Below are positions 46,001 through 54,595 of a stretch of DNA of 64,000 nucleotides, in pieces. Every line of letters begins with the position of its first letter. The stretch's first letter is position 1. Origin of the DNA: Alnus glutinosa (Eukaryota; Streptophyta; Magnoliopsida; Fagales; Betulaceae). The position numbers and the translations under genes are program-made. The notes under the pieces were generated by a model. The model was not told the DNA's origin. It did no database searches and worked only from the letters and a program-made list of their open reading frames with translations. The stretch spans positions 3,860,761 to 3,924,760 of the forward strand of contig NC_084889.1 of NCBI RefSeq assembly GCF_958979055.1. Reading direction: 5' to 3'.

Positions 46001-49000
46001 AGAGATCGCTTTTCAGTCTTGGTTAATGGGACCCTGTCAGGTTTCTTAAGTAGCTCCCGTGGCCTGAGACTGGGAGATCCATTGTCTTCCCTTCTTTTTA
46101 TTATTGTTATGGAGGCGTTAAGTAAAATGATTTTAACTTTAGTGGATGGGAGTCTTCTATCGGGCTTCATGGTGGGGTCAGGGAGTGGTGGTGCTATCAA
46201 CATTTCTCTCCTTTTGTTTGTGGATGACACCCTGATTTTTAGCAAGATAAATCCAAATAATCTTCTCAATTTGTGCAGTTTGTTTTTATGCTTTGAAGCA
46301 GTTTTTGGTCTAAGGATTAATTTGGCAAAATCAGAGTTAGTCCCAGTTGGCAATGTAATGAATGTTGAAGGTTTGGCTAGTATTTTGGGTTGTAGGGTAT
46401 CTTCCTTACCTATGAAGTATCTAGGTCTTCCCTTGGGAGCTTCGTTTAAAGCCAAATCTATCTGGGATGACATCATTGAGAAGGTACAACGCCGTTTGGC
46501 TGGATAGAAAAGGATGTACTTATCAAAGGGTGGGAGAGTTACTTTGATTAAAAGCACTTTATCTACTATGCCTACCTATTTCATGTCCCTTTTCCCCCTT
46601 CCAGTTGATGTGGCCAATCGCTAGAAAAGTTGCAATGGGATTTTTGTGGGGTGGCATGGGTGAAGAGTTCAAATTTCACTTGGTTAGTTTTACTAAGTTA
46701 TGTTCTCTGATATCTGAAGGAGGGTTGGGGGTTTGAAATTTACTCATATTCAACCGGGCTCTTATGGGGAAGTGGTTGTGGCGCTACGTTCATGAGAAAG
46801 AGGCCATATAGAGGGTAGTTGTGGATTCCAAATATAGCAGTGCTTTGGGTGGGTGGTGTTTTAATGAGGTTCATGGGTCGCATGGGGTGGAGCTCTGGAA
46901 GAATATTAGGAGGTTTTGGGGGAGCTTTCTAGCCACACTAGATTTGGTGCGGGGGATGGCTTCAAAATTCGATTCTAGCATGATGTTTGGTGTGGGGATC
47001 GAGCTCTCAAGGCATCTTTTTGGGACATGGTTAGCATTGCCTGTTTTAAGGATACTACTGTGGTAGACTATTTTGAGCTTTCTAGTGCCTCCCATAAGTG
47101 GAATATTAAAATTTTCAGAGCGTCTCATGATTGGAAGATGGATCTGTTTACCTCTCTTTTCACTTTGTTCGATTCCTTCCAAAAAATGTTTGTTGTATGT
47201 TAAATCTTACTATAATGTTTTTGTCCCCCATGATAACAATCCCTTCCCTTGGAGGAGTATTTGGTGAAACAAGGATCCCTTGAGAATGGCATTCTTTGCT
47301 TGGTCGGCCGCCTTAGGAAAGATCCTCACCACGGATAATATAAGGAAACAACATATCATTGTGGTTGAGTGGTGTTGCATGTGTAACAAAAATGGGGAGT
47401 CAGTGGATCATCTTCTACTCCATTGTGAGATTATAGGTGCACTTTGGAATACTATCTTCAACAGTCTAGAGCTGGCTTGGGCAATGCCTAGAAGCGTAGT
47501 AGATTTCTTTGCTTGTTGGAGAGCGCCAGGGGATAGGTTTCAGCTTGATGCAGTTTGGAAGATGATCCCGCTTGCCTTATGTGATGCCTATAGAGGGAAA
47601 GAAACGATCGTAGCTTTGAGGACCATAAGAGGATATTATTGGAATTTTTTTTTTTTTTTGATCTTACGATATTATTGGAATTAAATGCTTTATTCTTTAA
47701 TACTCTCTTTCTTTGGGCTGCTACCTTGGATATTAGTATTTCAAACTTTCATGTGGTCTTAGATCTTTTCTCCGTTACTAGTTAGGCTTTTATCTTGTAT
47801 ACTCCATCTGTACTTGGGATGCGTTTTTGCCTTTTTTTTATGAATATACAATTACTTACAAATATATATATATATATAATCTCTTGCCGCAAACCAGCTG
47901 ATTCATGGGCAAGTGTATCATAGAGACTCAACATTTTATTTCTGTCTTAATTTTTTCTTCAATATATAAGTTAGATATTGAGAGGAAATGAAGTTCAATT
48001 AGTGCCGGACATGCTCACATGCGAATCAGAATAAAGTTATCATGAGAATTGACTAAGAGAGTTAAGGTTCCCTTCTTACACGGAGGTAGGGTCAGCTGAC
48101 CGTTAGCGATCAGCATGTCAAAGATGGGATGAATATAAAGTGTAATTGAAATTCCTGGGGAGTTATACATTTGTGTATTGATAAGACCATTCACTATTTC
48201 TTGAAACTCGATCTCTCCCCCGGACGATCCATATAGCCAAGAGAAACCTATACATTTTTTTTTTATTAAAAAAATTAGGTTTGGAATTATTCAAAGAATT
48301 CTTTACTGGCAGGTTTATCAGTTTTGTAATGAAAAGTATAGGGTTTTGTGACCTCTCCAACTATCTCCCCATTGGGTAGGATTTTATTTCCCCAAAATCG
48401 ACTCGATCATCAAATTAGAGATTATAACTTCATAACCCTAGCCCATTCCCATTTTTAGTGATATGGGATGAAGTCCAGAGTCTCTTAGGTCTCACATATT
48501 CTACCTTTTGCCTTTCTAAAAGAAGATTAAAAAAGAAAAAGAAAGAAAGAATTTTTTTTTAGTAATGCTGTGTAATTGGTGATGCAATATCTTAACTTTG
48601 GCCAATGTCTTATTTCTGATAGTGAAATTATTGGCCGAAAGTTTTGATACATGACTGGACTAATCTTTGCATGCAGGTTGCTTACCGGATCAATCCTAGC
48701 TCATGAGATGATGCATGCGTGGCTCCGTCTTAGAGGTGCTTCTATACTCCTTCCATGGCATCTGTGGTGTTAAGTGGGGGGCATCATTAAACATTTAGAA
48801 ATGAATTCTTTCCTCCTTGGGGTTTTTTAAAAATGGATCTCCTCTGCTTAAAGTATCTAAAATATTGTCAATCTCTTCCTCTAAGATCACATCAAGGTTT
48901 CAGGGAATGACCTAACGTATAATAGTGCCTTTGCTTATTAAAACATTCAATATTTCTTTCTGGGTTCTGACTCTGGTTCAACATGCTGTGGGCTTGTGCT

Positions 49001-49351
49001 TCTTAAAGATGCTGACATATATGCTCTCTTTTGAAAGGTTACCCAAATCTCAGGCAAGATGTTGAGGAAGGTATCTGTCAGGTTCTGGCTCACATGTGGT
49101 TGGATACCAAGCTCAAGTCTGGATCAGGCAGCAATGTTGCATCAACCTCATCATCTGCTTCCACCGCATCGAAAAGTGGTACAGGATCACAATTTGAAAG
49201 GAAGCTTGGCGAGTTCTTTAAACATCAAATTAAATCAGACATTTCCCCGGTGTATGGAGACGGATTCAGAGCCGGCCAACAAGCAGTGCATAAATATGGT
49301 CTTCAAGTTACCCTTGATCACATACGGATGACCGGGACTTTTCCTTATTGA
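37588..49351 (+). CDS. DA1: DA1-type ubiquitin receptor and ubiquitin-activated peptidase
   Basis: Eleven coding exons: 37588-37698, 37894-37984, 40085-40223, 40535-40655, 40780-40863, 41755-41874, 41976-42188, 42641-42703, 42817-42935, 48677-48735 and 49038-49351. All are GT-AG and in phase, 477 aa. The start MGWFSKIF matches Arabidopsis DA1. Two ubiquitin-interacting motifs follow ([26 protein letters not shown]). Next is a LIM zinc domain (CAGCCTEIG ... WHPECFRC ... CDVC) with a second Cys/His cluster. The C-terminal zinc peptidase has HEMMH at residues 363-367 and the DVEEGICQV helix. DA1 is activated by ubiquitination, cleaves growth regulators and limits organ size. All key residues are present. 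Intron 9 is 5.7 kb and full of transposons. Being a DA1-related (DAR) paralogue is possible, but gene order supports DA1. Confidence 0.95.
39948..40031. repeat. (TA)n microsatellite in DA1 intron 2
   Basis: About 84 bases of TA dinucleotides ending some 50 bases upstream of the exon 3 acceptor. It may affect splicing efficiency and is likely length-variable. Confidence 0.95.
43352..44001 (-). mobile_element. Probable solo LTR (copia type) in DA1 intron 9
   Basis: A 650-base block flanked by ATTAC at 43347-43351 and 44002-44006, a possible 5-base target duplication. On the minus strand its end reads TTGTACAACA, and it contains GTGGACGTACCTCACATC, a phrase seen in similar form in the copia-type LTR at 11482-11770 (GTGGACGTAGGTCATAAAC). 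The other terminus (TTTACAGG) lacks the expected TG. No internal coding region is present. Confidence 0.45.
44690..44831. mobile_element. Short fold-back MITE in DA1 intron 9
   Basis: The left arm CCCATTGGGCTAATGTGACA (44700-44719) faces CTATCACATTAGCCCAGTAG on the right. The outer parts also pair loosely (ACTCAATTCTCATCCC versus GAGTTGAGT). The loop is T-rich. It is about 140 bases long with no coding capacity. Confidence 0.65.
45031..47860 (+). mobile_element. 5'-truncated L1-type LINE retrotransposon in DA1 intron 9
   Basis: Plus-strand remnants of the LINE reverse transcriptase are [60 protein letters not shown] (active-site box, with FVDD in place of the usual FADD) and [12 protein letters not shown] terminal zf-RVT zinc domain follows ([18 protein letters not shown]). 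Many stops and frame changes are present, for example at 45292, 45756, 46505 and 47064. The 3' UTR ends with the plant-L1-like TGTACTTGGGATGC-type phrase near 47818 and an AT-rich tail. The endonuclease region is missing, so this is a dead-on-arrival style copy. It is in the same orientation as DA1. Confidence 0.9.
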
Positions 49352-50688
49352 GGTCAATGGATGTCGATGGTGCCTCTTTCTTTTCGCTGAGTTTAGAACT
49401 AGGCCTTTTCATATTAGATCCTTAGGCTAAAGCGCATATAGGAACTCTCTATAGAATAGTTTTGAGAAGTGCAAATTTTATGCCATGTGTTATGCCACCA
49501 ATTACTTTTTCTTTAACAAATTAATCAATATATGATTTAAATATTATCTTCCACTATAAATCTTCCTATTGATGATTTAAATATTATATAAAAAAAAGAA
49601 GCAATTGTCAAAGTTAATGGAACGACTTAGGGAAGTGCTATTCATATCTGCACTATCACTCCTGTTAGGTTTTTGAATCGGTTAATTTAGCGGCAAAACG
49701 AAGAAAAATCAAGGGTTTAAGATTTGGATCAATCAAACTCAATTTGAATCGATCTAATTTGTATGGACAAAGAAAAGTTCATTTGACGATATTGCAAATT
49801 TTGATTGATCAAATTCAAATTTGATCAGACTAAATTTAATAAAATTTAAATTTGATCATCAAAATATAAAATGAAATTTACTCTAGTTGACTTTGTTCAA
49901 ATAGGGTGAATAGTATTGTCTTTTCCTACTCTATATAAGCATTAAAACCTACAACCTTAGGTGAGTTAGAGACGCTATCTCGCTATTGTTTTGGAGAGTT
50001 TTCATCCATGTTTTAAAGCCTAAACAATGCCTAATCCTTTCCTCTTTGTGCCAAGAGAAAGTTATGTCTTAAGAACTTTCGTTGCTTATTCTCTTGGAAT
50101 TTTTCTTTCAAACCACATAGTTCATCATCAAACAACTTTCAGCCTACCGGAGTTCCAGTAAAAGAGATCAAGTAGTAGAATTGTTCAGAAGTTCTAGGAG
50201 AACTACTGTGATATCGGGCAAGCGGCTCATTTGCTTAGTATAAGAGTGTGTTAATTGCAAAGGTTGCAAAGGTTTTGTAAGTATAAACATATTGTAATTT
50301 CTCATTCTTCTATAATTGATTGGTTTCCTCAGTTTGGTTGTTTCAAAATGGTTTTATTTTTGAAGAGTTCTTCAAAAAATTTCCACTTCGTCATTAAATT
50401 ACTTGTGTTGATTGATTTATTGCTTTCAATATTTGAGAACACCTATTCAACTTCCATTCTAGGTGTTGTTTGGAGTCTTGTGCTATATAATTTTCAACTT
50501 CAAAATGACTAGTCAAATTACAGTTAAGGCCAATTGTCACTTGAGAAGTCATGAATTTTACACATTCTTGCCAATAAAGGTTTCGGATTGTTGATGGGTT
50601 GTATTGATCCGACAAGGCGATGTTTGTTGTCCTTGTTTTCCTAAAGAATTTCCGGATGTCATTACCAAAACAATTAGCGGAGACAATA
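49352..50688 (+). other. DA1 3' UTR and intergenic DNA
   Basis: After the DA1 stop there is an AT-rich 3' region. A patch of repeated AATTTGATC-type phrases lies at 49740-49870. I see no gene and no clear repeat ends in this stretch. Confidence 0.5.
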
Positions 50689-51065
50689 CGGCTCTGTTTG
50701 GTAACCTCCTTCCCCTCCCTTTCCCTTATTTTCACTTCTCTAAAAAAAAAAAGTCCACTTCAAAATATTATAACTTTTTTTACTTTATTATACTACAACA
50801 ATTTTTTATTACTATTCAAATAAAAAAAAAAACCACTACAAAATAAAACTTTTTTACTTTTCGATACAAATTCTTTTTATTTTATATCATATCAATCATT
50901 TCTTATTACTATTCAAAAACAAAACTCATCTCAAAAACCTTAACAACACAAGTTACAGAAATACAGTTTTTTTTTACGAAGTTATAGGTTGTTTGTTAAT
51001 ATTTTTGTTTTGAAAATAACAAACAAAAAACAATAATGAAAATGAGAATGGTTTAACAAACAAAG
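50689..51065. mobile_element. MITE-like element between DA1 and the LysM receptor gene
   Basis: Left end GGCTCTGTTTGGTAAC and right end, reverse complement, GGCTTTGTTTGTTAAACC make imperfect 16-18 base inverted ends around 377 AT-rich bases. No coding capacity, and no certain target duplication. Confidence 0.6.
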
Positions 51066-51154
51066 CCGATGTTTGTTAATTCTTTCATCAAAATATTGAC
51101 TTGACATATGTACAAGGAGCTGTTACCTCGATAGCTTCCACTCTCTAACGAGTT

Positions 51155-52975
51155 TCAGCTGTTCTGAGATGTAATGAAGTCAACATGAAAAGCTTCTGTT
51201 CCATCAAAATCCGCCTGAATTTGCAGCAGAGTGGACACAACCTCCCACATCCTTGGTCTCCTTGCTGGTTCTTGTGTCAAGCAGGCTACACTTAGTTCAG
51301 CCATCTGCAGAGCAAATTCAGCCCCTTCATTTTCTTTCAGAGTTGGATCGACAAACAAACTGAGCTTAGCTTTTGGGTTCTTTCCTTCGATGATGGATAC
51401 TATTGCAGCTGAAAGTTCTACTTCTCTTTCATCATGTACAATAATAGCCCCTTTCCCTGTGATCAGTTCCAGCATTATCACACCAAAAGCATAGACATCC
51501 ATCTTGGGAGTCACCAGCCCTGCCCTTTTATACTCCGGCGCCATATAACCCCTAGTCCCCTCAACATGTACTGTCACAGCATTGCCACTTTCCCTCTCTA
51601 CTGTTCTTGCAAGTCTGAAATTCCCTATCTTGGCCCTCAGCTCGCTGTTTAATAGAATATTGCTGCTGTTGATGTCCATGTGAATGTAGGGAGGTTCAGT
51701 AAAGTTGTGAAGATAGTGAAGTCCATTTGCAACATCCACAGCAATCTGAATTCTCTTAGTCCAACTTTCTCTATTCTTGGAGGTGTTTCCCCTTAGCCAT
51801 TCTCTTAGAGATCCATTTTCCATATACTCAAAAAGAAGATACAAACAGCCATACTTTTCACAAACACCCTCAAGCTTTATCAAATTAAAGTGTTTGATCT
51901 TCTGCAGCATGTTCACTTCCTTGGATGCATCTCTACTCACTTTCTTAACAGCCAAGGTCTTCCCACCAAACTCCCCACGATACACGGAGCTCCTTAGTCT
52001 ATTATTGGTACTGAAATTTTCTGTGGCTTTCTTTATCTCCTCAAATTGGAACACTTCCAAAACTTGCTCACAGTTGGCAATTTCTACACGGAGATCTTCA
52101 CTTGATTCCTTCTCCGTTTTCCCTTTGCCATCCCCTCGCCGGGAACCCCCAAGTCTCTTCTTATAAAACAGACAGAGAGCCGATAGAATGACGCCGATGA
52201 CTAGCAAAAAGCAACCTGTTGCAAGACCTACATAGAGTTTTCCCTTCGATTTTTTGGGATTAAAAGCAGGTTCTTGATGGCGAGTTATGGTTTGTGAGCT
52301 TGAAGGTTCAGTTAGCAGAGGAATTAGAATTGTTGTAGAAGAAACAATATCTGGATTTTCTTCTAAAAACCCATTTGCATCAACTATACTTCTCACGCTT
52401 ACATTAAATCTCCCAGCAATATCAGGAACATGATCATCCCAGTCGACCAAGTAAGTTAGCAAATACCTTGTGCCATTTCTTGTAGGACAAGCACATCTAA
52501 GTGCCACTTGCAATTCCAGACCAGGGTGTAAATGGTATTCACTATATGGATTCACACGCTTAAGAGCATTACAAGTTGATAATCCCTGGTATATGTTTTT
52601 TGCTACAAAAAAATATGTTTCATTGTTTAAGATTTTATATGTGGTTTTGGACCAGTAGTAGGACTGACCTTCACAAGAACACTTCACAGGAACAATCACC
52701 TCTTTGTTTGTTGGGAACACTGCTTGCCTTGAGACGTTGTTGATTCTAGCAAGCTCTTCTGGGACTGAAGATGTGAGGCTTGAAATGGTGTCAACTGAGT
52801 TATAAGGAGGTTGAGATAGGAAGATGAGGAAGGCTTGGCAGGATTGGTTTTGGGCAGTGCAGGTGTAAAGGAAGCCTGGAGAGTCGTCACAACTGTCTGC
52901 TGTATAGATCTGTTGACCATTAATATGTGAAGTGAGAAAACTGAGTATAAAAACACTGAAGAGAATAGAATTCAT
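51155..52975 (-). CDS. LysM receptor-like pseudokinase (LYK4/LYK5/NFP clade)
   Basis: Single exon, 606 aa, intact. Signal peptide at residues 1-20 (ILFSVFILSFLTSHINGQ). The ectodomain has three LysM units linked by paired cysteines (CSC near 100, CAC near 160). A transmembrane helix lies at about 245-268 (LYVGLATGCFLLVIGVILSA). The kinase domain covers about 310-590. The kinase is atypical: the glycine loop is missing (NRLRSSVYRGEFGG), the DFG motif reads GNF, and the HRD motif reads HMD, though the ATP-lysine (LAVKKV) is kept. LYR-type receptors of this kind bind chitin or lipochitooligosaccharides at the plasma membrane and signal by pairing with an active CERK1/LYK3-type partner. Which ligand applies here cannot be read from the sequence. 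Confidence 0.93.
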   Translation of the reverse strand: MNSILFSVFILSFLTSHINGQQIYTADSCDDSPGFLYTCTAQNQSCQAFLIFLSQPPYNSVDTISSLTSSVPEELARINNVSRQAVFPTNKEVIVPVKCSCEGQSYYWSKTTYKILNNETYFFVAKNIYQGLSTCNALKRVNPYSEYHLHPGLELQVALRCACPTRNGTRYLLTYLVDWDDHVPDIAGRFNVSVRSIVDANGFLEENPDIVSSTTILIPLLTEPSSSQTITRHQEPAFNPKKSKGKLYVGLATGCFLLVIGVILSALCLFYKKRLGGSRRGDGKGKTEKESSEDLRVEIANCEQVLEVFQFEEIKKATENFSTNNRLRSSVYRGEFGGKTLAVKKVSRDASKEVNMLQKIKHFNLIKLEGVCEKYGCLYLLFEYMENGSLREWLRGNTSKNRESWTKRIQIAVDVANGLHYLHNFTEPPYIHMDINSSNILLNSELRAKIGNFRLARTVERESGNAVTVHVEGTRGYMAPEYKRAGLVTPKMDVYAFGVIMLELITGKGAIIVHDEREVELSAAIVSIIEGKNPKAKLSLFVDPTLKENEGAEFALQMAELSVACLTQEPARRPRMWEVVSTLLQIQADFDGTEAFHVDFITSQNS

Positions 52976-53061
52976 GGAGAAATGGGTTTTGCAAAAGAAG
53001 AGAATAACTACAGAAGATTATAAGGAAAGTTTAATTTGATCATCAAATTGGATAGTAGCAA

Positions 53062-53073
53062 CCCTTTTTATAG
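53062..53073 (-). promoter_or_regulatory. TATA box of the LysM receptor gene
   Basis: The minus strand reads CTATAAAAAGGG about 90 bases upstream of the ATG, a near-ideal plant TATA box at a sensible distance. The intervening leader is AT-rich and contains no upstream ATG ahead of the main start that I could find. Confidence 0.7.
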
Positions 53074-54595
53074 GGCTGCTCCATCAAATAATAATTCTCA
53101 TACTCGAAGAGATTTAAGTTATTCAAAGTTGTGCCGGCCTGTGATGCAAGTTTACCTGCAAATTGTCAAGTTTAGGACTATCTAATGCATATTTTAGTCC
53201 TAGACAGGCCCTCTCAATCCGGCTGAACAAACCTTAACCTCCTCCTTTTCATTTACTTTTTCTTTGGTCTAAGATTGATCAAACTTTTGACTTCCCCAAC
53301 TACATTGTTTCAAACCAGACACCTACATTAGTCCATACGTTTCTCTCTCAAAAAACAAAAGAACAAACCATTAATATATAACATATCTGGCATGGGCGGA
53401 AACCAGGATTTATTATCTAGAAAGGCCAAAGTATGAATGATTTGAAATGGTCAAACTAAACAATTCATGTAGAAATTTTAAAATTTTTTGGAGAGGCCAT
53501 GGCCCCCAAAGGCATAATAGTCTAAATAGGAATTCTGAAAGATTTTTTAATGAAGTTTTTTTTTTATTTTTTTATTTTTTTTTTATTTTTAAAATACAAC
53601 TTAAAAAATCAATTAATGAAGTTTCTTGAACAATTATGTAAGATCTCGACAATTTTTTTTTTTTAAAAAAATAATTTATTAAATTAACATGTGTTCAAAA
53701 TAGATGTGATTTTTATATACATTTTTAAGAAGACATTTTAAATACAAGTTAATTTAATAGATTAAATTGCAAAATTCATCCATGGAATTTGAGATTGTTA
53801 TTTCAAAAGTGATATACAACTCTTTGTGATATGTCTCTCAAAATGTAGTGCTAAAAGTCTCTCGTGTGTCACTCTTGTGTTACTCTAAAAATGATGTGGC
53901 TTTTAAAATCACCATTGAGTTGTGATTGATCACTATTGAATTTTGATTAAACAGTAATTTTAAATACTACCTCATTTTTAGAGGGACACAAAAGTGACAC
54001 ATAAAGAATTTCTAAAATTACTCTTAATATTTATAAAAATAATGCATTACATACAAATTCATGTCATTTTTTGTCTGTAATTGTGAAATTACATATTTAT
54101 TATATATATATATATGTTAAAAAAAAAAAAAATGGTTTCTGGGCCACCCCTCTTGCCGGCCACCAAGTGCCCATTTTATTTTTTTATTTTTTATTTGTTA
54201 TAATTTTTTTAAAGTGAATGTTTAATTTCATAAGAAGAAAAATGACCGAAACTTATGTAGAATAAGGCATACAATAAAGAATTATTTTATCACTTTTAAA
54301 ACCCAAAAAAAACTTATTTATCACAACCTCAAATCCGGGACCAATTTTACAATTTTCGCTAAAATTTGCAAACGATTAACTTTAACCTAATCGAACTGTA
54401 CAAACGTTGAAAGTAAAATCTCCGAGCTCAGAGACAGGGACCGGTAGTACTGTTTCACTTGTTCGCACATTCCTAAAATCTAAAAAGCCCCCCAAAAATG
54501 CAAACGGTTGTCCGAGAATTTTGAAGCTACCATGGTACGGATTCAACAACAACAGCAACTCTCTCTGCGAAACCATTCCACCGTCGTTGCCTCCG
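53074..54595. other. Intergenic region between LysM receptor and PPR genes
   Basis: AT-rich, with T- and A-runs at 53556-53584 and 53653-53670. A short GC-rich scrap at 54137-54175 (GGGCCACCCCTCTTGCCGGC) resembles the core of the MITE-like elements at 32858 and 34594. The last 190 bases are open in frame with the PPR gene and may be its 5' UTR. Confidence 0.5.

Noticed and set aside
45967..46557. 196-codon open frame on the minus strand
   Set aside because: It is the antisense of the LINE reverse transcriptase and has no domain of its own.
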